A stretch of 64,000 nt of DNA, from positions 2,034,234 to 2,098,233 of the forward strand of contig OX030955.1 in NCBI GenBank assembly GCA_943735955.1. Direction: 5' to 3'. Positions within the stretch are counted from its first letter, which is position 1. Each line of letters starts with the position of its first letter. The notes under the pieces were generated by a model, which worked only from the letters and a program-made list of their open reading frames with translations, did not search any database and was not told where the DNA came from. The position numbers and the translations under genes were made by a program. The DNA is from Piscicola geometra (lineage: Eukaryota > Annelida > Clitellata > Hirudinida > Piscicolidae). Positions 50,501 through 60,744 of this stretch are shown here, piece by piece.

Positions 50501-53500
50501 AAAAGTAGTGCACTGCTCACAAACCCTGCTGTAGTGGACTCTCTTCCTGACCCGAACGACTCGAGTTCGACTGCAGGACGAGCACCAGGTAGGTGTCTGA
50601 GAGGTGAGTCACCAGTCTGGAAATCACGTGCACTGTCGCCCTGGCACGTGACGTCGGGAGCTGAATGCTGAAGTGGTGGTGGTGTTGGTTAGAGGCTGAT
50701 ACATGGTGGTGGTGGTGTTGGTTAGAGGCTGGTACATGGTGGTGGTGGTAGTGTTGGTTAGAGGCTGGTACATGGTGGTGGTAGTGTTGGTTAGAGGCTG
50801 GTACATGGTGGTGGTAGTAGTGTTGGTTAGAGGCTGGTACACGGTGGTGGTGGTGTTGGTTAGAGGCTGGTACATGGTGGTGGTAGTAGTGTTGGTTAGA
50901 GGCTGGTACATGGTGGTGGTAGTAGTGTTGGTTAGAGGCTGGTACATGGTGGTGGTAGTGTTGGTTAGAGGCTGGTACACGGTGGTGGTAGTAGTGTTGG
51001 TTAGAGGCTGGTACACGGTGGTGGTGGTAGTGTTGGTTAGAGGCTGGTACATGGTGGTGGTAGTAGTGTTGGTTAGAGGCTGGTACATGGTGGTGGTGGT
51101 AGTGTTGGTTAGAGGCTGGTACACGGTGGTGGTGGTAGTGTTGGTTAGAGGCTGGTACACGGTGGTGGTGGTAGTGTTGGTTAGAGGCTGGTACATGGTG
51201 GTGGTGGTGTTGGTTAGAGGCTGGTACACGGTGGTGGTGGTAGTGTTGGTTAGAGGCTGGTACATGGTGGTGGTAGTGTTGGTTAGAGGCTGGTACATGG
51301 TGGTGGTAGTAGTGTTGGTTAGAGGCTGGTACATGGTGGTGGTGGTGTTGGTTAGAGGCTGGTACACGGTGGTGGTGGTGTTGGTTAGAGGCTGGTACAT
51401 GGTGGTGGTAGTGTTGGTTAGAGGCTGGTACATGGTGGTGGTAGTGCTGGTTAGAGGCTGGTACATGGTGGTGGTGGTAGTGTTGGTTAGAGGCTGGTAC
51501 ACGGTGGTGGTGGTAGTGTTGGTTAGAGGCTGGTACACGGTGGTGGTGGTAGTGTTGGTTAGAGGCTGGTACACGGTGGTGGTGGTAGTGTTGGTTAGAG
51601 GCTGGTACACGGTGGTGGTGGTGTTGGTTAGAGGCTGGTACACGGTGGTGGTGGTGTTGGTTAGAGGCTGGTACATGGTGGTGGTAGTAGTGTTGGTTAG
51701 AGGCTGGTACATGGTGGTGGTAGTAGTGTTGGTTAGAGGCTGGTACATGGTGGTGGTAGTGTTGGTTAGAGGCTGGTACACGGTGGTGGTGGTGCTTGTT
51801 ATAGGCTGAGATGGTGCATGGTGGTAGTGGTCGTGAGAAGTTGGTAGAGATGGTGGTGAGAGGCTGGATGCTGAGGTGTTAATGGTTGTATTGTATTTTA
51901 TTTGTAATGTATTGTATTGTGTTGTACTATATTTTATTGTATTGTGTTGTACTATATTTTATTGTATTGTGTTGTACTATATTGTATTGTGTTGTACTAT
52001 ATTTTATTGTATTGTGTTTTACTATATTTTATTGTATTGTGTTGTAATATATTTTATTGTATTGTGTTGTAATATATTTTATTGTATTGTGTTGTACTAT
52101 ATTTTATTGTATTGTGTTGTACTATATTTTATTGTATTGTGTTGTAATATATTTTATTGTATTGTGTTGTACTATATTTTATTGTATTGTGTTGTACTAT
52201 ATTGTATTGTATTGTGTTGTACTATATTGTATTGTATTGTGTTGTACTATATTGTATTGTATTGTGTTGTAATATATTGTATTGTATTGTGTTGTACTAT
52301 ATTGTATTGTATTGTGTTGTACTATATTGTATTGTATTGTGTTGTACTATATTGTATTGTATTGCATTGCATCGTATTGTATTCTATTGTATAAAGCAAT
52401 CAAGGTCAGCAAATGCGACGTGTTGATTATGATCTTTATCTGACTTACTCTCGCGTCGTCTGCCTAGAGAAGTCCTCATTCATGTTCGTCACTCTGAGTC
52501 TCGCATGACAAAGCTGCAAAGCCATTTGTAAATCAAGTTAAATCTTCAGAAAAGACGAAAAAAAGACATTTTCCTGTGGATACACTTTTAAATTGTAGAA
52601 AATACTTTAAAGTGCAATTTTAAAATGAAATCAAACTTAAATTCTTTTATTACGATAGGCATTTAACGTTTCGAGCGCAAACGATGCCCTAGTAACCGAG
52701 AGCCTAAGTGGCCTAGAAGCCAGTTCAGGTTATACGCCACTATAAGGATGCTCGTACTTGTCTTTATTATTATTGTTATTATTATTACGATTATTCCTAA
52801 TATTATTATTATTATGATGATGATAAGCTAACGGCTGGGTGGTTGACGAGGAGTTGCTGCACGAGGAGGGACGGGATGGTGCGGTGTGCGTAGAAGGTCT
52901 CTTCCATCAGACAAGGCCAAGTCATCTTGCGAGTGAATGTATCATCATCATCATCCTCTTAACATCATCATCATCAAGTTTGACAATTATGACACAAGTC
53001 ATACTGATTTGTAGCAGTGGTACTGGTGCACCGTTCCATTGAGTATGTTCAGGGAGAGTGATTCTGATGGTGGAGTGAATGAGTCAGTGATTCTGATGGT
53101 GGAGTGAATGAGTGAGTGATTCTGATGGTGGAGTGAGTGAGTGAGTGATTCTGATGGTGGAGTGAATGAGTCAGTGATTCTGATGGTGGAGTGAGTGAGT
53201 GAGTGATTCTGATGGTGGAGTGAGTGAGTGATTTTGATGGTGGAGTGAGTGAGTCAGTGATTCTGATGGTGGAGTGAGTGAGTCAGTGATTCTGATGGTG
53301 GAGTGAGTGATTCTGATGGTGGAGTGAGTGAGTGAGTGATTCTGATGGTGGAGTGAGTGAGTGATTTTGATGGTGGAGTGAGTGAGTGATTCTGATGGTG
53401 GAGTGAGTGAGTGAGTGATTCTGATGGTGGAGTGAGTGAGTGAGTGATTCTGATGGTGGAGTGAGTGAGTGAGTGAGTGATTCTGATGGTGGAGTGAGTG

Positions 53501-54954
53501 AGTGAGTGATTCTGATGGTGGAGTGAGTGAGTGATTTTGATGGTGGAGTGAGTGAGTGATTCTGATGGTGGAGTGAGTGAGTGAGTGATTCTGATGGTGG
53601 AGTGAGTGAGTGAGTGATTTTGATGGTGGAGTGAGTGAGTGATTCTGATGGTGGAGTGAGTGAGTGATTCTGATGGTGGAGTAAGTGAGTGATTCTGATG
53701 GTGGAGTGAGTGAGTGATTCTGATGGTGAAGTGAGTGAGTGATTCTGATGGTGGAGTGAGAAGTGATTCTGATGGTGGAGTGAGTGAGTGAGTGATTCTG
53801 ATGGTGGAGTGAGTGAGTGAGGCATGAATGGGACAAATACAACACGAAACTATGCAAAAGAGTAGATTAAGTTGCGTGCTCAAGGGCTATATTATTAATA
53901 TTATTATTAATATAATTGAATGAAAAAACTTTGCAAGGAAATAAGAGATTATTAATTTCGAATAGCTCAAAGTTTTTAATCAATTTTATTCAAAGATTTG
54001 ACTAAAAACTTCATAAAAAATGAAAATAATATAAATTCAAAAAATTCACTGCTACTGAAAGATTGCAAAATGTTAGTGCATGTTTAGTAAATAGTTTATT
54101 CTTGTGAATTTCATGCAAGAAAATGTGAGGTGAGGTACTTTGATGTTGGGACTCAATGCTGACAGAGAAGAAGGGCTTGTAGGGCACCTTCAAACCCACC
54201 GTCCTTCCCTTCTTCAAGTACAAGTGGCTCTTGTCGTCTGCTAACACACTCACATATCCATTTCCTGAGTCATGTATTTATGTGTATGTGTGTGTGTTTG
54301 TGTGTGTGAAGGGATGAATTAATGTAGGTTTATTGAATAAAAAATGAATACGAATATCAACAACGAGTTATTTTTTATTATTAATTGCATTTTTTTTGGA
54401 GTTTCCTTCTAAGTTTACACAATTACTAGCAAACTGATAATAAAAAATACTAGAACCAAGGTAAGGTAGGAAAGAATTTTTTTCAGATGAAAATTCTCTT
54501 TTGAAGAATATATCATATGGATTATTTTCTTGTAATGCTTTTTCAGTTTCATCAAGGGATGTTGACAGTAACTTTGCATTTTCTATTAAAAAAAACATTT
54601 TTGAAATATAATATTTAAAAATTATATATAATAATATTTAAAATGATCGTAAACAGATCAAATTTTCATTTAAAATAATTTTTGCTTCCTTCTTATTTCC
54701 ACCAAGAAGCTCACTATGGTGTTCAAATTTCCAGTCATAGTTGGGTTCGTTGAGCTTCGTCCACAAAAAATAGAAAAAAATACTAGCAAAAATGATTCCA
54801 AAAATGAAAAACTTTTTATTTCTGAAAACGCAATACTGTGATAGTTTATAATAAAATTATGATAACTCATAACTTTAACAAACAACTAATTAAATAGAAG
54901 AGAATACCTGTTTTGTAGAAAATTTATGTTTAATTTTGAAATAAATTGAATCAT
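46072..54954 (-). CDS. KIAA2013: KIAA2013 homologue (conserved membrane protein), 16 exons, 627 aa
   Basis: Exons on the minus strand: 54908-54954, 54715-54821, 54457-54582, 54056-54264, 52833-52925, 50525-50660, 50171-50316, 50016-50084, 49637-49748, 49498-49576, 49020-49132, 48508-48617, 48000-48154, 47589-47713, 46592-46766 and 46072-46153. All joins keep phase; total 627 codons against about 634 in human KIAA2013. An N-terminal signal anchor ([17 protein letters not shown]) precedes a large luminal region. Family landmarks follow in order: [74 protein letters not shown]. The second membrane helix is [20 protein letters not shown], followed by KLVYNEYC and a short cytosolic tail. The protein is conserved across animals but poorly characterised. 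The first and last exons and the 49498-49576 exon are the least certain. Introns contain several large minisatellites. The 3' end lies 153 bp from the stop of the convergent elevenin-like gene. Confidence 0.92.
46540..46591. repeat. (CA)n/(GT)n at a KIAA2013 donor
   Basis: On the sense (minus) strand the donor of exon 46592-46766 is itself the start of a (GT)n run of about 50 bases. Confidence 0.9.
46770..47400. repeat. GTGTGTTGTGGTGTGG-type minisatellite
   Basis: Degenerate units of tgtgttgtggtgtgggtg on the plus strand read as C/A repeats on the sense strand of the KIAA2013 homologue. They run into the acceptor ccacag before exon 46592-46766. Long Cys/Val- or His/Thr-rich open frames here are repeat artefacts. 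Confidence 0.95.
47508..47588. repeat. (CA)n/(GT)n starting at a donor
   Basis: About 40 dinucleotide units. On the sense strand the GT of the donor of exon 47589-47713 is the first unit of the run. The same intron ends in C/A repeats, so its two ends are complementary. Confidence 0.95.
47936..47999. repeat. GTGTG pentamer repeat next to a donor
   Basis: On the sense strand a tgtgg pentamer repeat begins within 25 bases of the donor (gtggtgttatgg) of exon 48000-48154. Confidence 0.9.
48155..48300. repeat. ACC-rich repeat preceding an acceptor
   Basis: On the sense strand about 140 bases of caaccaccaccacccaacca-like repeat lead into the acceptor ccaccacgacag of exon 48000-48154. Confidence 0.9.
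48848..48940 (-). mobile_element. tRNA-like element (SINE head)
   Basis: In reverse complement a 7-bp acceptor-like stem (ggcgacg/cgtcgcc) encloses a box A-like cagcttagcggtaagac and box B gtgggttcgaattc, total about 73 bases. The anticodon arm does not pair normally, so I read it as a tRNA-derived SINE or decayed tRNA gene. It lies in an intron of the KIAA2013 homologue, in the same orientation as the gene. Confidence 0.5.
50107..50170. repeat. (GT)n filling an 86-nt intron from its donor
   Basis: On the sense strand the intron between KIAA2013 exons 50171-50316 and 50016-50084 begins gtgtgtgtgcgtgtgtgtg and is GT-rich for three quarters of its length. Confidence 0.9.
50683..51800. repeat. 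30-36-bp minisatellite, about 34 copies
   Basis: The unit is ttggttagaggctggtaca followed by a tggtggtggtagt triplet stretch of variable length. It fills the 3' half of the 2.2-kb KIAA2013-homologue intron and stops about 20 bases before the acceptor of exon 50525-50660. Open frames through it on both strands (repeated LVRGWY or [10 protein letters not shown]) reflect unit lengths that are multiples of three. Confidence 0.95.
51890..52388. repeat. 25-bp minisatellite, about 20 copies
   Basis: The unit is attgtattgtgttgtactat plus a few bases, in the same intron as the preceding minisatellite. Variants (aatat for actat; attgtattg for attttattg) form homogeneous sub-blocks, a sign of repeated local duplication. 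Confidence 0.95.
52660..52815 (+). mobile_element. SINE copy (tail family A)
   Basis: The segment atgccctagtaaccgagagc, then cctaagtggcctagaagcc, then ttatacgccactata, ending in att triplets, is homologous to 60590-60690. It lies in a KIAA2013-homologue intron, antisense to the gene. Confidence 0.7.
53045..53822. repeat. 21-33-bp minisatellite with a nested 4-bp repeat, about 30 copies
   Basis: The unit is gtgattctgatggtggagtg followed by one to four gagt tetramers, so unit length steps by 4 bp. It lies in the intron between KIAA2013 exons 54056-54264 and 52833-52925. Ser/Thr/His-rich open frames here are artefacts. Confidence 0.95.
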
Positions 54955-55380
54955 TGCATATCTACTCTTCTTTGTTAAGTTGCAAATGAGTATATACATG
55001 AACTTTATTAATATTTGAAATAGTAATTTAAGGCGATGCATAGTCTAAAGAAGGATTAAAAGTGTATATTTATAAATACAAAAAATATTATTGATATTAC
55101 TTTAAATTTTGTCCTTCAAGAATTGGTAAACTTTAGTTTGTTTTTTAATTGAATTGATATTTTTACATTCAGATTATCTCATCTTGTGTGCAGTTCCACC
55201 AGGGAACTTCGAGACTTCAACAAACTTTATGAAAAAGCAAGGGCTTAAAGGATGAAAGTGATCTCAAAAAACTCAAAGATCATATTGAATAGTGTGACGA
55301 ATAAATTAAATGAGGATGTGAGATCTGGACGCAACAGAACGCAAGATCCAGTTCTCTGAATCTAAACGTCTCCTTAAACT
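54955..55380. other. 5' flank of the KIAA2013 homologue
   Basis: A+T-rich upstream region of the minus-strand gene, with no clear TATA box. It gives way to LINE-derived sequence from about 55150. Confidence 0.45.
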
Positions 55381-55384
55381 GCAC

Positions 55385-55540
55385 GGCATTTTTTTCCTTG
55401 GAGCACCGAACCAACAATTACATCCTTGAGATTAAAAAAGCAATAGGTGGACAACAAGAAACTCTTCAAGCAACTGACAAGCGTCGAAAGTTGACTTGGT
55501 TTGGCCACGTCATCAGGCACGTTTCACTGTCCAAGACGGT
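55385..55540 (+). pseudogene. LINE reverse-transcriptase C-terminal remnant
   Basis: Open codons read EHRTNNYILEIKKAIGGQQ and then KRRKLTWFGHVIRH, the C-terminal block after the reverse-transcriptase domain of several non-LTR retrotransposons. It is cut at 55543 by an antisense CR1/L2-like tail (55543-55612: a tatagcgcccttgg core with aataaatcactaatta). Both are fragments. Confidence 0.7.
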
Positions 55541-55735
55541 GCAATTTATCAATAAATCACTAATTATTTGTATAGCGCCCTTGGAGAAGCGAACAAAAGC
55601 GCTCAGTCATCACGTTTTGAACAAATGCGTTTCCAGGCCACGACGGAAAGCTATGAGTGACTTAGTTGTGGTTAAAGAAGAGGGTAAAAAATTAACTAAA
55701 AAAAACAACTATGGGCGTATCCAGGGGAGAAGGTC

Positions 55736-56610
55736 AATCAATCAATCAATCAAATAGATTTCTATAGCGCTCTTTCTTCAAATTCAAGAGCGCTCGTAAA
55801 TGAATTTGTTAAACAGATATGTCTTCAGATCCTTACGAAAAGTAAATAATGATTTAGAATTAGTTAAATGAGGGGGTAATGAGTTCCAAATATATGGACC
55901 TGCATAATGGAAAGAACGTTTAGCAAAAGAGTTATTAATGGAAGGGATGAAATAATGATTTTGAGTGGATGATCTTAAATTACTTCTATGAGGGTGATTT
56001 ATAAATGATTTGAGGTATATTGGGGATACTGGGAAGTTTTTTACTTTCAACATAAAAACACAGATTTTAAATATAATCCTAAATTTGATGGGGAGCCAAT
56101 GTAATAAGATAAGAGAGGGTGTAATGTGGTGATAAATAGGAGTACGGCTAACGACTCTAGCTGCATAATTAAATACTTTATTTAATGGTTTTAAAGTAGA
56201 TTCAGGTAAATTATAATAGAGTAAGTTACAATAGTCAATTCGAGATAAAACAAGTGCAGAGACTAACGTCTTTAAAGAAGGGTCATCTAAGTAAGGTAAT
56301 AATTGTCTGATACGTCTGAGATGAAAATAGCAAGATTTAGTGACTGATAGAATTTGGTTTGATAAGGTTAGTTTTGAGTAAAAAATAAATCCTAAGCTAC
56401 GACTATGATTAGATGGAACAATAGTATGAGTGGAAAAATTACATGAACCATTAATTAGTTTACCATTTTTATCAAAAAATATAAGTTCAAACTTTAGTGG
56501 ATTCAATTTTAAAGACATTGAGCTAGACCAGTTTTCAATAGATAATAGACATGAAGATATAGATGACATAACAGTATTATATGATGATGTATCGAAGCTG
56601 ACATATGCTG
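55736..56610 (-). mobile_element. 5'-truncated CR1/L2-like LINE
   Basis: On the minus strand a 261-codon frame (55784-56569) encodes the part of a non-LTR reverse transcriptase after the catalytic YADD box: SLKLNPLKFELIFF, then SLGFIFYSKL, SALVLSRIDYCN, LLHWLPIKFRI and YIWNSLPPHL. The 3' end is gcgctatagaaat with an ATTG-type tail at 55736. The frame is intact but lacks endonuclease and catalytic core, so it is inactive. It lies inside the 55711-59025 hAT element. Confidence 0.85.
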
Positions 56611-57045
56611 CTCCCCCCCTCTTTTATAACTGTGAAAAATTTTAATAAGTAGGAAAATGTTAACAACTTCTGTTCTTTTGGTACATACTCACAAATAGCA
56701 TAATAACAATGAGTTACACATCAATGGTTAGAAATATACACTCCGTGGCTGGTGTACTAAAAAATGGAAAAACGCATTTTGCAAATATTGCTTATTATTT
56801 CAGCCATCAACCTGTTTGAAAAAAGGTAGATATGAATCTTTGATCGTCAGACAGTTCATCAAATTGTAAAGATCCATGAATGTTGTAGAAAGCATGTTTA
56901 AACACAGGAACACCAGACAGTCATGGAATTTGCAAAGTTATTGCTGGTGGCGATTCCGTTAGATATTCAACTTAAACAGTCTAGTTTAAAATATAAACAG
57001 ATTTTATCATCAATTGTTTTTTGTGTCCTTTTTTCCGGTTCACAC

Positions 57046-58028
57046 CAGTGTTATTTTCGTTTCATAAAATAATTATAGTTTTTTTTCAGTTTCGTTTTGG
57101 AATTAATTATAGTTTTTATTTTCGTTTTCGTTTTGAAAATAATTAAAGTTTTTATTTTCGTTTTCGTTTTGAAAATAATTAAAGTTTTTATTTTTATTTT
57201 AGTTTTGAAAATATATTAATTTACAACTTTGAACACTATTTTTTTATATCTAAAAAAATTAATTGATCATAAAATGAAAGAGTAAAATATAACTTTATAT
57301 TAACAACAAATGAGTTTAAAAATTAACAGTCAATTGAAATATTATAAGAATTGAGTACGTAAATTATTGAGAAATGTCAAATTTGAAATATAATAACAAA
57401 TTTACGATTAAAATAAGAGATAATTTAATTGACAAAGCGAAGCGGTAAAAAAATAACGTTTTATAAATGGCGCTACCATAGATATCCTACAAATAACAAG
57501 TAGTATACAGTATACTATACCAATAGGGGTTGTAGGTTAACTGCACCCGCGCTGCATGTGTTAAATGCACCTTGTCTTTGCGCGTTTCTTCTTATAATGC
57601 GATTTTTCTGAAAACCCTAACCCTAACTCTAACCCTAACCCTAATCCTAACCCTAACCTTAACCCTAAATTAAAGTTTTTTCTGTAAAAAAGAAGAAACG
57701 CTCAAAAGACAAGGTGCATTTAACACATGCAGCGCGGGTGCAGTTAACCTACAACCATCAATAGGCGCTACCTTCATAAAGCCCAAAGATAATGTTCATA
57801 ACATAGACATATATTTTTTATAAAAATTATACATTTACATATTATGGCATACTTTGAAATTTATTTAATTTTCGTTTTGAAAATAATTATAGTTTTTATT
57901 TCAGTTTCGTTTTGGAAATAATTATAGTTTTTATTTTCGTTTTCGTTTTGAAAATAAATTTCGTTTTTATTTTCGTTTTCGTGGAACGATTATTCAGAAT
58001 TGTCGTTTTCGTTACGAAAATAACACTG
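57046..58028. mobile_element. Non-autonomous hAT element, 983 bp, with 8-bp target duplication
   Basis: The ends cagtgttattttcgt (57046) and acgaaaataacactg (58014-58028) are exact 15-bp inverted repeats. Both flanks carry gttcacac (57038-57045 and 58029-58036), a perfect 8-bp target duplication. cagtg/cactg ends are common in hAT. Subterminal regions at both ends repeat gttttgaaaataatta and agtttttattttcgtttt. There is no transposase. A further inverted-repeat insertion sits in the middle (57528-57756). Confidence 0.9.
57528..57756. mobile_element. Inverted-repeat (hairpin) element with telomere repeats in its loop
   Basis: Two arms of about 68 bp, starting ggttgtaggttaactgcacc and ending in its exact complement, are identical over roughly the first 53 bases and then nearly so. 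Between them lie about ten (ccctaa)n units with a few variants (57606-57667). The arms look like terminal inverted repeats of a small foldback element. The flanks both contain caatagg, but not directly adjacent on the right, so the target duplication is uncertain. Confidence 0.8.
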
Positions 58029-58439
58029 GTTCACACCATTTAACCCTTAGTTAAAGTGTTCAAAGATTTATGCCGCATGCGAATTGAAGCCGGTAATACT
58101 GAATTGCATCATCACATTGAAAAAGGACCATAAATGCATTATATCGGTCTCTTTGAGTAAATCTTTGCAGAGAAAACATAAAAGATCATATAGTCTCCTA
58201 ACTTGAACAAGCTCGCTCTTTTAGTCTCCTAACTTGAACAATCTCGCTCTTTTAGTCTTGTGGAAAACGAGACCGCAGCTATTTCAGGAAAGGAGAAGTA
58301 AAGCATTGATGTTAGTATGGAGGGGAAAAAATGAATTTTTAGGTTTTGTAGAACTCAACAAACTTATCGCTGACACAACTTATAAATTTTGAAAAAAATT
58401 AAATTTTGATTTTGAGAAGTTCGTTGGTTTGGTCATTAT

Positions 58440-58600
58440 TCATTTTACTCATTCTGACCTGCAATATCAGCACTGTAGAACGTTCATTTAGCTTCCTTCG
58501 GTGAGCTTGAACATGGATCAGCTTAGAGAGTTGAAACGATGCAGGTCTTTAGGCCTCTATTTAACTATTAAACATAAAACATGTTACAGAAAAAATTGTA
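58440..58600 (+). pseudogene. Decayed hAT transposase C-terminus
   Basis: Reading through stops and a likely frameshift, the block CNISTVERSFSFLR is followed by LKTW-like and LGLYLTI-like residues, which is the hATC motif of ZMYM1-like transposases. It is non-functional and belongs to the 55711-59025 element. Confidence 0.65.
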
Positions 58601-59145
58601 AAAGATGCTGGAGATTACACGGACAATCTGAATGTAGATTTAAATGGCAGAGAAGCCTGTTAGTGTAAGAAGACTAAATGGATCGGCCATGTTGAACATT
58701 CATTGTCAATGGATTTCAGCAAACAAAAATCAACTTATTGAAAAAGTCATTTTAAAATTTGACAGTTACCCTCAAAAGCTTTTTTTGGAAAATAATTTTT
58801 TTTGCTTATTATGTAAATGAAGATTTTTTTCTCTATATTATGTAAAAAAAGATTTTGACTGTATATTATGTAAAAATCTAGTTTTTTCCTAATATAAAAA
58901 ATTATTAACTTTTAAAATAAATAATAGGCATATAAGTTTTTTCTTTATGTTGAGTTAAGCAAACATTTTAGAAAATTCAAAGAATAAATGCTGCCCCCCT
59001 TTTGTTCGGAGCTGGATACGCCCATGAAACCAATCCATAAATTAGAACAGACTATAAGAATTTATTTTATGCTTTATGATGACAATTTAATAAAATAAAT
59101 GAACTTTGAACAAACTTTTGAAACTATTTAAGGTATATAGCGATC

Positions 59146-59330
59146 GGGTTGGCTCACATGGAAAAGTCGTTGGACCTGCAACTGAAGAGTCGCCAGCTCG
59201 AATTCCTGTTCAGCCAACCGTGAGCTATCATATACCTAGTGTATATGATGCGGTGTTTCAAGATGTATGTAGTGTGAGGGGCGCCTTAGTTGCGTGCCTT
59301 GGCACATCATAAATAGGCATATATAAATGA
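59146..59330 (+). mobile_element. tRNA-derived SINE
   Basis: Box A-like gttggctcacatgg and box B-like agctcgaattcc, about 45 bases apart, are followed by a non-tRNA body ending in cataaataggcatat. Confidence 0.55.
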
Positions 59331-59759
59331 AATTCTACTATAATGAAAAATCAAAACTTAAGGATTAAAAGTCTATAGAAATCCAGACAGAGTTCCCTTT
59401 TAGTGGATAGTATCTCCGAGGTATACACCTGGGTATTTAATGAGCATATTTCGATTTAATCCTAAGATGAATGTGTTTATAAATAATTTTATACAAATTA
59501 AAATATTATAAAAAAACTTAAAATAAAAATTTAGAATAGTTTTTATAATAACTAAAAAACTTTGTGTTAAAACTTATATAAACTTTATATTATATTATAA
59601 AGGCATCTTTTAAAACTTTTAATTGAGAGTCTTAAAATTAAGACTTTGTCATTTAAGTGCAAGTCTGATCTTTAATGGCCAAAGAAAGCAGTGTCAAGCC
59701 CGCCAATCAGGATATCGAAGCGAACTCCAATGGTTTGTTTGTATTTTTGTAGAGGTATG

Positions 59760-60180
59760 CTTGTTTGCAGGGGCGGCCATCTGCTGCACATCTTGGGGGT
59801 CCTAGCCAGCATAGTCGATCATGGAGGGGCTCCTGGAGTTCGGAATTTCCTTCCTCCCACTTAAAAAAACATTCTTAAATTTCAGACTTGATACGAATAT
59901 TCAAGTAAGTAAAAAATAGTTTGGTTTTAAACAGCTACACTACAACTACACATACTCAAAATTCATTACTATATAAACATTCTGTTTTATGCAATGGTTG
60001 ACGATTATGCTCGTATCAAAAGTAGAGGAAGGGGGATGGTTCACATTGAGGCTGGCCCTCTCACTAACAAAAACTGGGAAGTTCGGACCCCAAATGCCCC
60101 TAGAATCGCCGCCCATGGTACGGTGCATATTCTCGGCATATAGCGATTTGGCTATGTTCAGTGAATATCATTTTCATTTT
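59760..60180 (+). repeat. Dispersed repeat, copy 1
   Basis: It shares with 60745-61510 the blocks catcttggggg/aatcttggtggg, ttgatacgaatattcaagta, aacattctgttttatgc followed by atggttgacgattatgctcg, and a G/C-rich end with ggaccccaaatgcccc. The type of element is unknown; no coding potential. Confidence 0.7.
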
Positions 60181-60289
60181 TAAATTAATTGTTATATATT
60201 CAATATGATAAATAACATTTTTGAAGTAAGTTTCAAAAAATTTTAATTTTGAAATTGAAATAATAAAAAAATCTACACCTATATTCGTC

Positions 60290-60380
60290 TATCCGCACTT
60301 GAGTGATAAAATTTATAGCATCTATAAACTTATCCGTCCTTGAATGATAAAAGTTATAGTATCTATAAACTTATATGGTT
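60290..60380. repeat. Tandem duplication, about 45 bp x 2
   Basis: The segment gataaaatttatagcatcta and its neighbour gataaaagttatagtatcta, each followed by taaactta, form a short diverged tandem pair. Confidence 0.7.
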
Positions 60381-60424
60381 TTTTATCTGTAATTTATGCA
60401 AATTCTCTGGATTGTAGTTTAGAA

Positions 60425-60690
60425 AATGAAAATATCCAGCCTAGCATGGAAGCTCGTTCGGATTATACGCCACTATAATAATGCTCGTCATTTATCTTCA
60501 TTTTTATTTGGGTGAACGGGTAGCCGAGTCGCTAACGACTCTCGACTTGACCAATGATGAAAGGTCTTAGGTTCAAGTGCAACCAATGCCCTAGTAGCCC
60601 AAAGGCGCAAATGAAAATATGCAGCCTAAGTGGCCTGGAAGCCCGTTCGGGTTATACACCACTATAATAATGCTCATCATTATTATTATT
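60425..60690 (+). mobile_element. Two SINE copies (tail family A)
   Basis: A 5'-truncated copy (60425-60500) and a nearly complete copy (60510-60690) share cagcct, gttcgg, ttatac, ccactataataatgctc. The second has a tRNA-like head with box A gggtagccgagtcgctaacg and box B taggttcaagtgc, and ends in att triplets. The same tail occurs at 52660-52815. Confidence 0.75.
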
Positions 60691-60744
60691 ATTATCTTCT
60701 TCATAATATTTCTGATTTCTCTAAACACCCAACCTCACTGCAAG

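Larger units (their letters stand above)
55711..59025. mobile_element. Old hAT-type element with nested insertions
   Basis: Left end atgggcgtatccag (55711) and right end ctggatacgcccat (59012-59025) are exact 14-bp inverted repeats. A decayed hAT C-terminal segment at 58440-58600 lies near the right end, and a C-run (gcccccc) precedes the right terminus, as in ZMYM1-like hAT elements. No clear 8-bp target duplication survives. Inside are a 5'-truncated LINE (55736-56610) and another hAT-like element (57046-58028). Confidence 0.7.

Noticed and set aside
50624..51809. 385- and 368-codon repetitive open frames on opposite strands
   Set aside because: Unit lengths are multiples of three without stops. 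The array is intronic.
53171..53883. Ser/Thr/His-rich overlapping frames
   Set aside because: Products of the tetramer-nested minisatellite. They are open in three frames at once and have no unique sequence.
57606..57667. Chromosome end or telomere
   Set aside because: Only about ten imperfect units, internal, and inside the loop of a foldback mobile element.
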